Source: Pseudofabraea citricarpa
Taxonomy: Eukaryota; Ascomycota; Leotiomycetes; Helotiales; Dermateaceae
Length of the DNA stretch: 64,000 nt
NCBI GenBank assembly: GCA_029641185.1
Contig: JAPWGK010000021.1
Location: 682,001-746,000, forward strand
Direction of reading: 5' to 3'
Shown: positions 22,600-35,600 of the stretch, one piece after another
Numbering within the stretch: the stretch's first letter is position 1
Layout: each line of letters begins with the position of its first letter
Position numbers and translations under genes: made by a program
Notes under the pieces: model-generated
What the model saw: only the letters and a program-made list of their open reading frames with translations
Databases searched by the model: none
What the model was told of the DNA's origin: nothing

Positions 22600-23085
22600 G
22601 AATTCGGGTAGAGGATTGATTACAGAGAACAACCTACGAGCTATATTCCTTCCAGTGTTTAAGAACTCTGGACTCGCCTTTTATACCGATACTCAGCCGG
22701 GTCGAGATGATTACAGAGAACAACCTCCGAGCTATGTTCTTGCTAATATTCAAGAACTCTGAACGCGCCGATACTCTGGACGCGCCGATACTCAGCCGCT
22801 GTCCAGAACAATAGCATTCGGGTGGAGATAATTACAGAGAACGACCTCCGAGCCAATGTTCAAGAACTCCATGATTTGGATTATAGGTCACTCTACTCTA
22901 TATTCGGGTGAAAATGATTGCGGAGAACAACCTCCGAGCTAGGTTTCTCCCAATGTTCAAGAACTCTACGATATGGACTATGGGCGGCTTTACTTTGTAG
23001 ACGCTTGTTTGGGATATTCCTGCCTCAAGTAGCAGAGAGGGCTACAAGATATGGACTGTGAGCCGCTCTACTCTGTAGACGCACT
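22600..23085 (+). repeat. Four-copy tandem repeat of about 100 bp
   Basis: Copies contain a GATTACAGAGAACAACCTCC-like block, CGAGCTA and TTCAAGAACTCT (near 22610, 22707, 22822 and 22915). They are interleaved with CGATACTC(A/T)(G)(C) pieces and ATATGGACT linkers shared with the neighbouring arrays. Confidence 0.8.
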
Positions 23086-23149
23086 TCCGATGGATTTCTG
23101 CCTCAAGTTCCAGATTGGATACAGAAAATCTCTAGAGATTCTTTAAGTC

Positions 23150-23632
23150 TCTATATCTTTGCAAGAGAATCTAATCGTAGACCCTGCAAATCTACCAAGA
23201 GAATCGCTTTGCAAGAGAATCCAGTCGTAGACCCTGCAAGGCTACTACTTGATACAAGAAATATGGTGGCGGAGCTCTGTAACAGGATCGCTTTGCAAGA
23301 GAATCTATCCGTGGATCCTGCAAAGCTACCAAAGCTACCACTCGATACAAGAGATTAGGTGGCGGGGTTTGGGCATACCTGACAGCTTTGCAAGAGCCAC
23401 TCGACACAAGAGATTATGTGGCGGGGTTTGGGCATACCTGACAGCTTTGCAAGAGCCACTCGACACAAGAGATTATGTGGCGGGATTTGAACATGGCCTA
23501 CTAGCTCTGCTCTGTAACAGGATCGCTTTGCAAGAGAATCTAGCCGTGAATCCTGCAAAGCTACCAAAGCTACCAAAGCTACTACTCGATCGATACAAGA
23601 GATTAAGTGGCGGGGTTTGAACATGGTCTAGA
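23150..23632 (+). repeat. Higher-order minisatellite array (TTTGCAAGAG / GTGGCGGGG units)
   Basis: Two blocks alternate: TTTGCAAGAGAATCTA.CCGT with CCTGCAAAGCTACC, and CTCGA(C/T)ACAAGAGATTA followed by GTGGCGGGGTTTG. A 65-base module repeats exactly twice in a row (about 23354-23483). Translation in several frames gives repetitive but unconserved peptides, so I treat it as non-coding satellite DNA. Confidence 0.85.
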
Positions 23633-24386
23633 GGATGAAAGCAATTGTCAAAGAAGCTATCAAATCTTGCATAGTTAATCGGGGGAAACAGCTTACCAAA
23701 AGTTGTTAGAGTTATCGAGTCCTATCCAGATAGTCTGGGAGTTGCAATAAATCAGACACGGTCTGTTTCTGGTCTGTAATAGCTCACGAGAGCCTTGCTC
23801 CTAGCATTTCGGTACTATCATATATCTGATCAAATTAAATTTTGTTAGAACAGCTGCAGTAGTCTAATGTGTCATGAAAGGTTCATTGCTATATATATTA
23901 CTGGTTATACTTGAAGACTTTAAGATCCAGATGAAACTCGTGCATCAGAGGAGCATGTATAGATGAAATTGAAAACCCAGAGCACGAACAATGCCATGCA
24001 ATGCAGAAATCAAGAATCCCAGAAATTCATGATGTGAACGGGTAGCATTGGTAAGCCAGCAAGCTTCTACAATCTCATGACGTTTCACGGCCAGGAAATA
24101 CTCGAGAGATGGATAATCATGTCACTCTGCAAGTTTGAAGAAGAATCTCGATTCTTTGAATTCATGAAAGGTCAGCGCCCTATCGCTGCCTAATATCTGT
24201 ACATCCCAGTGAAACCCATTGCGCAATCAAATAACCATGTAAACTCCCCAGCCCATTATAAAATCCCAGACAACCCCCTCAGATATCCCCAAGTGTAATC
24301 CCAAGCCATGTTCGCATTACTTGGATCCCAGTTGCCGGAGTTCGTCGCTAACTTAGGGAAGTACCGTGGGAAATCGCGATTGCCAT
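23633..24386. other. Gene-free interval between the satellite mosaic and histone H3
   Basis: Ordinary base composition; no gene, tRNA or repeat recognised. The right end should contain the H3 3' UTR. Confidence 0.5.
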
Positions 24387-25143
<757 letters not shown>

Positions 25144-25734
25144 TGTGTGATGGGATTTGTTGTATGAAGAGAAGATTTGATGAATGGAGATGAGAAGGTG
25201 GAGTTGTCGATGGTTGTTGATGTTGTGATGAAGAAGAAAGATGGGGCGAGATTCAGGTTCATTAAGTAAAATGGTTGGCGTGATCTGAAATCCTGCATCA
25301 GACTAGCGCGGCGCTAGCCTCTTATGGAAATGGGTATTCTTGGAACGCAAAGCGAAAGAATTGCAACTTTGAAACTGCAACTTTGTAGTCGCAAAACAAA
25401 GAAGCCATGTAGTCAAAATAGACAATTAATACAATAGTGTACTTGCAGGGAATCATCTCATTGAATTCACACTCATATCTACTCCAAAATAATTCATCTT
25501 CTGCATTAGCTTGCTGCTGTGTGTTGCTATGCATTTCGTTAATATTGATGGGGGGATAATGTTATTCTAAGCTCTCATTGGCTCTGATCCCGCGGCAACT
25601 CGACGCTAGCGCGATCACGGCTCGCGGTATATCTCATACACGATCCCCTCCATCTTTCGAACATCTACATTCAAAGCTATTATCGCCAACTACAAACCCT
25701 TCTCCCACACTTCAACTTCACTTTAACCTTCATC
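25144..25734. promoter_or_regulatory. Bidirectional H3/H4 promoter region (591 bp)
   Basis: The start codons of H3 and H4 face away from each other across this stretch, so it must carry both promoters. A CCAAT-box core in the ATTGG orientation lies at about 25576-25580, next to a GC-rich patch with GCTAGCGCGATCACG. Both leaders near the starts are pyrimidine-rich on their coding strand. Coupled S-phase expression is expected from family knowledge. Confidence 0.8.
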
Positions 25735-26146
<412 letters not shown>

Positions 26147-27599
26147 GCGGGTCTTGTCGGGTGGTTGTTTTCTCACGGTCTTATGAATTTCGTCGTCCCC
26201 GTCAATGGCGGTTTGACTGTGTGGGTGCTATGGGTTTGGGTCTTGCTTTTAGGTGTTCAGTTGTATCATACGGATATGGGGTCTTTGGGCATGGTTGATG
26301 GTCCATAAGATAATCAATCAACCGCATCAAACATGCTCGGTGTCTTTCTGCTTGTGGTGATTGTTCATGAAACGTGTATCTGTCCGTCACGCTGGTCTGG
26401 CTTATTGGCGTGTGCCGTTTACGTCTCTTGCCTGTTCTGGCAGACGCGTCGTGGTCTACTTTCGCGGCTTGTTTTTGTGTCGGCCCGTCGTTTGGCATGG
26501 GCGCTGATCGTGATTGGCCTGGCCTGGTTTCGCCGAGGCACCCATGAATATGACTCAGTCGCCTTGTTTCCACCTTTCTATATTGACTCATCTGTTGTTC
26601 GTCTATGGCATGGGGGCTAGAACTGTGGACAGGTGAGCATGATAAACATTCATGGCAGTTGCTTCGAACTCGTCCGCCGACATTACATGGCTTTATTGCC
26701 GCGTCTCTTCTGTTTTTCTCTGTTCCCAAGCCACACTTTGAAAACAGCAGGCCTTGCTAGCTCTCTGAGAGAGCGGTTTTCTGAAGGGTCTGGTGCTTAT
26801 TATGAATTTCAGTACATGGGTGTCAGATCGTATAGCAGGGCCTGTGCTACTTATCTTCCGCGTCCATTTTCAATGTTTGTAGTCCTACGTTCCGTTTGAC
26901 TTCATTGTTCTTCCCAGGCATCTGATAGTTAGTAATACAACTGGGCTCTATATAATACTAGTTATATTATGATACTGTTTATGCTCATATCTTTGTATCG
27001 TTATACCTAGAAGTATCGCAAGGGTTCTGATTATTTACGGGCTGGCTATGTGGTGTATATATATTTGCTGTCTTCCCATGGTCTTCGGATGCTTTATATC
27101 TTATACTCAGACAGGTGTGAGTGGTAAGAAATGGTCGGGGTTGACATTTTGAATTTAAGTATACACCTAATATACTCGCATTTTAGCGAGCTCGCTTATT
27201 TGAATTTCTTCCTTTTTCTTTTCTTTTTTTGTTTCGATGAAATCCTATGCTTGGATATGTTTTATCGGCGACGATAGAGCGAGGTTGACACTTTCTATTC
27301 ATTTGATAAGGGTGACTCAAGCTTTTTGTGGGCTCAGAGGGGGTTTTATTTAGACAGTGAAAATGCATTTTATTTTAATATACGAAAAGCAAAATAAATG
27401 TTTTTCATAGATTTAGGTAGGGTTCCAGGTGATTTTTCCTATTTAAACCCGAACTCAGACTCCGAAGCTAGCCATAGAAGTAACCCCATAAAACCATATG
27501 TACCAAGGTAGACAACTGCACATAGAGATAATTTCGCCAAGCCCACTTATCGCCAAGATGTGGCACAAATGCTCAGTAGTTTTTGACTATTCCTTCTAA
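26147..27599. other. Gene-free interval downstream of H4
   Basis: Holds the H4 3' UTR and about 1.2 kb of unassigned sequence, with T-rich tracts near 27200-27230. An open frame of 95 codons at 26333-26620 has no recognisable domain and I do not call it a gene. Confidence 0.5.
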
Positions 27600-28935
27600 T
27601 CACCCCTTCGTGAGAAACGTGAGAGCTGCAATGCACAAGGTGTCGATTCCAGTTTGCAACGTAGTTGTTACTTCAGGAGCGAAGTACGCCGAATGGTTAG
27701 ACGGGATATCTTCCATCAGTCTCCCCTCTTCGCTCTTCTGATCCCAGAGCTTTGCATCGACGCCACCAAAGAACCAAAAGAGGCAAGGCTTTCCCTGAGA
27801 CGTGGCAAGTATCGAAACATCCTCAGAGACATTTGATCTTGGTATATCTATGTTAAATCTATCGCCAAAGTGCCTGGAAAACTCCACGGCTACCCGAGAT
27901 GCCATGAGACCATCGTTAAATGTTTCGGGGAATGTTCTGGTCTGAATAACGGTAGGCTCCTTGGTTGCTCCACTAGCAACGAACTCTGCATGGACTATAC
28001 GGCGTACTCCAGCGATGATTTTCTCCCTGGTGATCCTTTTTGCAGATCTGATATCAATCCCAATCTCCGCCGTATCAGCAATAATGTTCTCAGCACTCCC
28101 AGCGTGTAGCTTGCCAACTGTCAAGACAGCAAATTCATTCGGATCGATTTCTCTACTAATAATGTTTTGGAGACGGACAACCAGATTTGCTGCCATCATG
28201 AGTGGATCTATAGTGCGATGCGGCATAGATCCGTGTCCTCCACTGCCGAAAAGCTTTATAATGAAGCTGTCAGCTGCGGCCATGATGGTTCCAGTTTTTG
28301 AACCAACACTACCAGCCCTCAGTGGCATCAAATGCTGTCCTAGAACATAATCTGGTACGGGAATTTTGCTGTATAATCCATCGTCCACCATGGCCTTGGC
28401 TCCAGTCCCTCGTTCCTCAGCTGGTTGGAATAGTATTATCAAAGTCCCACTCCAGGATTCTTTGATGCCAACCAGAATTTCAGCGGCAGCTAGCAGGCAT
28501 GTCATGTGCACTACTCTCCGAGTTAGAAGATTGAGAGTACACGAGAGAGGATAGGACCTAAAGGAAGGTAAACAGACTATCATGACCGCATGCATGCATG
28601 ACGGGTTGTTTAATCCCAGAAGAATCAACTGTCGTCACTGTGCTAGAATATGGTAGACCTGTCTGCTCAAGCACTGGTAGAGCATCCATCTCGCCACGGA
28701 TGAGAATTGTCTGGCCAGGTCCATTGCAGAGAACACCAGCTAGACCGTAGCCACCGATGTGGGTGTGTATCTCAAAGTCACCTAGTTGCGCTAAACGTGC
28801 AGCGCATGTTTTCGATGTCTCTTTTTCTTGATTTGAGAGCTCAGGGTGTAAATGAAGGTACTTATACAGCTCTACATATGAAGGTAAATCTATCGAGTAA
28901 GAAGCGATCAATTGTTGTATACTGTGCTGAGACAT
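27600..28935 (-). CDS. M20 family amidohydrolase / aminoacylase (M20D type)
   Basis: Exons 28935-28578 and 28510-27600 join across a 67-base GT-AG intron to give 422 residues. The splice rebuilds the metal-site motif MHACGHDMH (residues 113-121). Other M20D signatures are RGEMDALPV (80-88), QPAEERGTGA (148-157, with the catalytic and metal-binding glutamates), GSGGHGSMPHRTIDP and SNHSAYFAPE near the C-terminus. The family removes acyl groups from N-acyl amino acids or hydrolyses related amides (hippurate hydrolase, IAA-amino-acid hydrolase) using a pair of metal ions, with a lid domain inserted in the catalytic domain. No signal peptide is seen, so it is probably cytosolic. The actual substrate cannot be read from the sequence. 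All motif residues are present, so it should be active. Confidence 0.92.
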
Positions 28936-29611
28936 GGTAATACTTGATCCGAGGGCCGGTGTTTCTATGGGTAAGATACTTGATGAATTGGAGGTTGGTT
29001 TTTATTGACAAAATCACTCACCCACTTTTGACAAATAAATTGTCAGCGTGTTCGGGTACGTGCAATCACGTGCCATGCATTTATATCATGTGCGACGATA
29101 GGTTTAATAATTCTGTCTTATATAGTTGAGATTCTTAAAGATAAACTAGTATCTATAATCTATCTTCGAGGCATTAAAAATAAATATCTTTAGGTATTAA
29201 CTTTTCAAGCTATTATATCATTTTAATTTTTACATAATAACGAAAATAAGTCTTCACGTATAATTTATCAAAGCTATTAATATATTATAAACAAAAATAC
29301 TTATTAAGATTACAGGTATTTATATATAAGAAGTTTATTTTTTTTTTTTTTTTTTTTTAGGTAATTATTTTATTATAAGTTTTATTATAATACTAAGAGG
29401 GGTCGAATACCCTAAAAGTCTTATAGTAGCTATAGGTTAAGGACAAAGCAGAAGTTGAAAGAATAAGGGCAGCTTGTTCCCTGTTGCGACAATTCCAAAG
29501 TAACAATAAATGCGGGTGTAGCGCCTACTCGGACGAGGCGAAATTCCCAAGAACTCGCTTCGACTAAGAGTTGCGGTTCTTAAAAGCCATCAATAATTAC
29601 TTCGTGTAAAG
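28936..29611. other. Intergenic region with an AT-rich patch and poly-T tract
   Basis: Includes the M20 gene promoter. About 29130-29410 is AT-rich with a T run of about 20 bases at 29339-29359 (31 of 32 bases T or nearly so around it). I see no gene. It may be a small relic of the same kind of sequence that begins at 30.77 kb. Confidence 0.5.
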
Positions 29612-29941
29612 ATGCCCCCAATGTCAGATCAGCAATTGGCAACTGACGATGCAGAGCTACCGGAGCGGGCTGCAAGTTACTTGAATTACTTTATCACCAA
29701 GGTGCAGAAGGCTCTCTGGAAAATTGAGCGAAAAGGATGGCTACACGACAGCGTCAAACACATCATGTGGAGTACAAGACGCGCAGATCTGAGAGAAATG
29801 GAAGGGAGGTTTTTGGAGGGACAAAAGCACTTCGATGCTAGGGGGCGTTCTGACAGAACCCAGAAGTATTATGCCAAGCGCCACGATTGTTCCTGTATGC
29901 ATTGTGTACTCGGGCAACGTTCACCTCAGCCTATCTGCTAA
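29612..29941 (+). CDS. Possible small protein or gene fragment, unknown
   Basis: An ATG frame of 109 codons, helical and basic, with the segment ALWKIERKGWLHDSVKHIMW followed by a charged helix. That segment is faintly like the N-terminal helical (HeLo/STAND-type) domains of fungal NLR proteins, but it is too short to be sure. The last third overlaps the 3' end of the NTF2-like gene on the other strand and looks non-coding. Either a truncated gene or a chance frame. Confidence 0.25.
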   Translation: MPPMSDQQLATDDAELPERAASYLNYFITKVQKALWKIERKGWLHDSVKHIMWSTRRADLREMEGRFLEGQKHFDARGRSDRTQKYYAKRHDCSCMHCVLGQRSPQPIC

Positions 29942-30353
29942 TAGTATCTACACATTTCTCCCCTCGCGACTCGTAGTTGTGAAAGACCTTGGCAATAATC
30001 CTCCACTTCTCATCCTGCTTCAACAGGGTGTGAAAGTCGGTATAGCTTTGACCAGCAGCATCTTTCTCCATACTGATGCGAACCACGGCCGTGCTAGGGG
30101 TGATGTCGAGAATGTCAATGCGCGTGACGATATGAGGTGCTGCACCATGGTGCTCGACGAAGTCGTACAGGTTTTTGATAGGTCCACCAAGAAATTGGCC
30201 GGTGAGAGTGAAGCCATACATAGTAGCATCTGTATGGAATGCCTCGGACACTACTGTGACGCTACCTGTGCGAAGTCCGTCAACGTACTTATTGACGGCT
30301 GCAATGACAGCATCAAATTCGGCTGTAGGGATTTTTTGGACGTTCCTAGACAT
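29931..30353 (-). CDS. NTF2-like protein, putative lumazine-binding (SnoaL-related) family
   Basis: Single-exon frame of 140 codons from the ATG at 30353 (MSRNVQKIPTAEFDAVIAAV). The order is an N-terminal helix pair (AVIAAVNKYVDGLRTG), FHTDATMYGF, the conserved GGPIKNLYDFVEHHGAAP helix, then alternating strands IVTRIDILDITPSTAVVRI and SYTDFHTLLKQDEKWRIIAKVFH. This pattern is characteristic of the NTF2-like cone fold annotated as putative lumazine-binding protein in bacteria and fungi. The true ligand is not known. The frame opens 10 codons further up at 30383, but a TTCTTAG just before suggests that part may be an intron end, so I prefer 30353. This is the last gene before the AT-rich block. 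Confidence 0.78.
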   Translation of the reverse strand: MSRNVQKIPTAEFDAVIAAVNKYVDGLRTGSVTVVSEAFHTDATMYGFTLTGQFLGGPIKNLYDFVEHHGAAPHIVTRIDILDITPSTAVVRISMEKDAAGQSYTDFHTLLKQDEKWRIIAKVFHNYESRGEKCVDTISR

Positions 30354-30770
30354 GCTGGACAGCTTGTTGATACTAAGAAGCAAGTTAGTGACTACTCAGA
30401 GTCGAAACACCTCAATGGTGTTGAGGAGGAGATCTCAATTAATGGGACACGGGGGCAGTTGGCAACACGTACCGTGTTTTTTACTAGGATGTGATCGACA
30501 GAGGACTACTGCCTCCAAGTAGATGTAAACTTCAGAGGGACTTTCGAACGATGTAATATATCTAGCTTAAGGATGTGAGGTTGCATATACCACTACGATG
30601 CCCCGATACATCCGCTAATTAATAAGGTAATAAGGTGGACTTCATCGCCTGAAAGGTATTAGATCGTGTAGAGTTCGTTACCTTAATGCAAGGTCGGCGT
30701 TTGTACATCGGAGTTAGGTGTATTTTTCGCCTTTATAACAAACCAAAACCAAATTCATTTGCCGCTTAGA
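30354..30770. other. Boundary interval between gene space and the AT-rich block
   Basis: Normal composition with CA and TG present until about 30765 (ending in a CAAACCAAAACCAAATTCATT stretch); after that both dinucleotides almost vanish. No gene is seen. Confidence 0.6.
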
Positions 30771-31819
30771 TATATTAAAAATATTTGGTAATATTAAGAG
30801 TTTAATAAGAAAAACAAATAAAAGAAAGACACAGACGGCGAGTATAATTACAAGTATAAGTATAAATTATTATTCTAGCTTTCTTATATAATAACCTCTA
30901 AAAAAAGATTATCTAAGATTTTAATAAACTTATAATATTTAGAGTTATAATTATAAGTTTATTAATAATATAATATAAAGCTAAAGCTAGTTATTTACTT
31001 ATTATAAGTTATTTATTAAATAATTTTATAACTATTATTAAATATTAAATATAATTAGATTATTATATTTATATAATATAAATTAACTTATAATTAAATA
31101 TATTAAAAGTCTAAGATTTATCTTAAAAAAGTTAATTATATAATAATAATAATATATTATAATTAATTAATAATTATTTTCTATTATATTTATAAAATTC
31201 TTTTTAGTAAAAATTTATTTTTTATTTATTCTTAATTATATATATTCTTAGGTTAATAAAATAAATAAAATAATTTATATATATAAAATTTTCTTTAATA
31301 TTCTTCTTTAAAAAAATAAAAAAATTAAGATTTATATAAAAAGTTAGATAATAAAATAAATAAATATTATAAATATTATAATTTTTTTTATAATATATAT
31401 CTTAATTAACTTATATAAGAATTATAAAAAGAAATTTTATTATATATATAATACTAATATATAAATACTAGTAATATATATTACGTCGAATAAAACCCGT
31501 CACGTGATAAACTTAGTAAATAGTCGAAGAATAATTAATATAATAGAATATATTAAATAAGTTATATATATATTAGTTTTTTATAACTTAGGAATAATTA
31601 TCTTATTATATATATAAATATTTAATTCTAGTATATTTAATATTATATATTATATTAATAATATTAATTATAAATTAATATATATTTGTAAGTATTTATT
31701 ATAAATTAATATTAATTTATAATTAGTTAATTTATAATCGAATATACTAGAAACTATAAGAAATATAAATTAAGTTTAATATTATATAATTTAAGTAAAC
31801 TTAATCTAAAAATCGTATA
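30770..31819. repeat. RIP-mutated AT-rich sequence, element not identified
   Basis: Nearly all A and T, with CA and TG almost absent. One remnant with higher complexity (TTACGTCGAATAAAACC, then CACGTGAT) lies at about 31480-31508. I cannot align it to the elements to the right. Confidence 0.6.
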
Positions 31820-31965
31820 TATTAAATATAAGATATAATTATAACTAAAAACGTAATAAAGTTATATAATACTTTTATATATTATATATTTTAATAAGTA
31901 TTAAATATAACTTATAAATTTAAGTAAAATATCAAAATATATTATATATATAATATATAATAATT

Positions 31966-32110
31966 ATATATTTTTAGATACTTAGTAAATTCCTTATACT
32001 ATAAATTTATTAAGTAAAAATTAAAGATTTTATTATATAATTAAAATTATAAAAACTATTAGTTTAATTATTATTAAAATATATAATAATTATATACTAA
32101 TATTTATTTA
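31966..32110. repeat. About 145-bp insertion inside the split LTR (boundaries approximate)
   Basis: Copia-A's LTR has no counterpart for this stretch. It is flanked by near-identical AATATATAATAATTATATA copies (about 31952 and 32078). That pattern suits a small non-autonomous insertion with a target duplication, or a local tandem duplication. Confidence 0.4.
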
Positions 32111-32285
32111 TAGTATATATTAAGTTTTATATAATTTACTTATAATATATTTCTCTTTTAGGAAATTATTATTATTTACTTAGTTATAATTTAATCGAAT
32201 TAATTATTTAAATTTAACTTATAAATATATTAAATTATATTATATATAAAAAATAATTATTAAGATATATTTAAGGTTTACCTAT

Positions 32286-32630
32286 TATAATATATAAAAT
32301 ATAAAGTAAATAAGAGATCGATATAACTAATTAATAATAAAAGATCTAAGTATAAGGAGAAAAGAAGAAAGAAAAAAAAAGAAAATATAAGAAGCTAGCT
32401 ATAAGTAATCCTTTCTATTATACTAGTATTTGCTTTCTAAGTATTCTCTATTATATATATTCTTAGGTAAGTAAATATATAAGATAAGTTATATATAATT
32501 TATCTTACTTAGTAAATTTCTAATTATATAATCTAGGTTAATAAGTTATAATATAAAGTAAGTAAAATATATAAGAGAAATAAGTATATAATATATATCT
32601 TAAGTAACTTATATAAGAATTATAATATTA
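32286..32630 (-). repeat. Gypsy-1 LTR (3' LTR in coding sense)
   Basis: 345 bp, same length as the partner at 38278-38622, with a polypurine tract directly inside it (complement of CCTTTTTTC). Confidence 0.85.
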
Positions 32631-35600
32631 CCTTTTTTCTAAGCGTCTAATTTTTATATTAATTAAGGTTTATCTAAATATCTAGAGTAAAAATCTTTTA
32701 GAATTTCTTATATATTCTTAAAATTTTCTATTAGATATTACTCTAGATCTAGTAGTTATTATATTTATTTAATTTTATAAAAAACTTTTCCTCTAATTAT
32801 TTTCGTGTCTTTAATATCTTTTATTTCTTATTTATTATTTCCTTTTATATTAATTAATAAGGATTTAGTTTCTTTTTATCCTAGTAATAAATCGTTTAGG
32901 TTTTTATATAATAAGTTAGAGTAAAATATAAGATAAATTTTAAGTCCTAGTAATAACTTTATTTTATAAGAACTTAGTTTAATTTTCTTCTTAATCTTAT
33001 AAGGTTTTTTATTCTTATATTCTAGTTTCCTTAAAGGTTTTTATATTTGGATATTTTTTATTAAGATATAAACTTTATCTTCTAGTTTATAGTTTAATAC
33101 TAATAATCGTTTCTTATTTACGTATTTTTCTATCTTATTTTAGAACTAAGTTATTTCTTTACGTATAAATTTTTAAGTATCTTTTATTCTTTTTATAAAT
33201 TTTATTATTTATCTTTCGTCTAATTTACTTTTTACTAGTTATAATTAATTAATCTTTATATTTTCTTAGTCGAAATTTATTCTTAGTTTATATCTCTTAT
33301 TTATAAAAAATAATATAATCTTTATACTTATAAATTAATATTTATTTCTTATAAATTCTATTATTAGTAGAATTTAATTCTAGTTATCTTATAGATAATT
33401 AGTATAAACTCTTAGGTAATATTTTATTTTCGCGTTTATTTTTTTTATTTAGCTATTTATTTTTAGGTATATTATAATAAATAATTAAATATTAATTCCT
33501 AATATCTTATAAAGCTTTCTTTATATTTTACTTATAAATTAAGAACCTTTATTAGAAATATAAGTTATAAGTAATTTATAATATTTTTATACGTTTTTTA
33601 GAAATAGCTTAGTAATTTCTTTTATACTTATTCTTTTATCTTCGTATTTATAAAAAATATAATATCTTTCTTTTAATAATCTATAGATTATAACTAAGAT
33701 AATATTAAATCTATTATTCTCTAGAAATCTAATTATAAAGTTTATAAATATATAACTCTAAGATTTATCTAGTATTAATAATAGCTTTAAATATTCTTAG
33801 TAAATAATATTATTTGATTTTAACTTCTTATAAATATAATAATTTCTAATATATTAATTAAGATTTTTATTTATATTCTTCTAAATATAATCGTCTTATA
33901 AAAAGATTAATATCTCTCTTTTATCTAGATATTTAATTATAAGTTTTTTATATATTTTCTAAATTAATTCTATTTTATAAGCTTCTAGAACCTAGACTTA
34001 GTTCTTATAAAATAAGATATTATTTTAATCTTTATAATATAATTTAGGAATATCTTTTACTAGTTTATTATCTCTTAAAGTCTTAAGAGTTTCTTAATAA
34101 AACTAATTACTCTTTTATCTTTCCTAGATATACTTAGGAATTATTTATTTTATTCTTATAACTTAGATATATAAGTTAAATATTTCTAGAGTTTTCTTTC
34201 TACTAATTTTACTTTTAGGAAGAATAATTTATATTTATTCTTATTATTAATCGTCTAACTTATCTTAAGGTTTATCTTAAGATCTTCTAATTAAGATATT
34301 TATTTTCTTATTTTATTTTCTTAGTTTATAAATAATTTAAAAGTTAAATTCTAATAAAAATTCTATTTATCTAGCTTATCTTTTTATTAGCTTCTTAGTA
34401 GTTATAAAGTATTCTAGAGTCTTATAATCTAAGAGTACTTATACTAATAGGTTTATTTCTTAAAGTTTAGGTCTTTATTCTTTAAAATATTTAATTATTA
34501 CTAAGAGTTTCTTATTATAGATTTTATAATTATACTTAGCTAATAAGAGTTTTCTAGAAAAAAATATTATAAGATATAAAAGTTTATCCTTTTTATATTA
34601 AGATAATACTCTTATATTAATATAATCTAATAAATTATACTTTATAATATATTACTTATCTTTATTAAAATATACTAGTATTAATACTAAGGTAATTACT
34701 TTTTTTAATTTTTCGAAAGTATTCTAATATTTATTATTTTAATTAAAACCTTTCGTTTTCTTTTTTTTCTTACTTAAGTTATTAATTAGAGAAAATATCC
34801 TAGAGTAATTCTTAATAAATCTTTTATAAAAGTTTATAAATTTAATAAAACTTTATATATCTCTTAAGTTCTTAGGTATTTCTTATTCTTAAATATCTTT
34901 AATCTTATTAGGGTTTATTTTAATTCCTTTTATACTAATAATTAGTCCTAAGAATTTAATCTTATCCTAGTAAAAGGCGTACTTCTTAATATTTATTTAA
35001 AGTCCTACTTCTTATAATTTAATTAAGACTTTTCTAATATATTTTATATATTTTTTTCTAGTTTTATTAATATAAATATAAATATTATTAATATAAGATA
35101 AGATAAAATTATTAGAATATTCCTAGAGTATCTTATTTATAAAGTTCTAAAATATTAAAAATCTATTAATTAATCTAAAAGAAAGTATCTTATATTTATA
35201 TAATTTTTATCTAATATAAAAAATAATAAGTTTTTTATCTTTTTTAGTTTAAAATCTAATTCTATTAAAAGCGTATCTAATATTTAGCTTTAATAGGAAC
35301 TTAGCTTTTCTTATTCTTACTAGAATCTTATTTATTAAAGGTAAGGGGTATTTATTTTTTTTTATAATTATATTTAGCTTTTTATAATTAATATAAAATC
35401 TTAATTCTCTTCTAGGCTTTTATATAAAAAGAATTAATAATAAGTAAGATATCTTACTTATATTAATAAAACCTTTTAATAATTATTCTTTAATATAAGC
35501 TTTAATAAGTTCGAGTTTTTCTTAAGATATCTTATATAAAAAAGTATATCTAAGATTTATTTCTCTTATTAGTTTAATATAATAATCGTAGCTTTTATAT

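Noticed and set aside
23249..23620. Open frame through the TTTGCAAGAG minisatellite, and a CRISPR-like look
   Set aside because: Repeats are contiguous and of irregular length with no unique spacers, and a eukaryotic context excludes CRISPR; the peptide is only a translation of the repeat.
26333..26620. 95-codon plus-strand frame downstream of H4 with hydrophobic stretches
   Set aside because: No recognisable domain, no conserved start context and an overlapping frame on the other strand; most likely chance.
27870..28350. Plus-strand frames opposite the M20 gene
   Set aside because: Antisense shadows of a gene with complete catalytic motifs.
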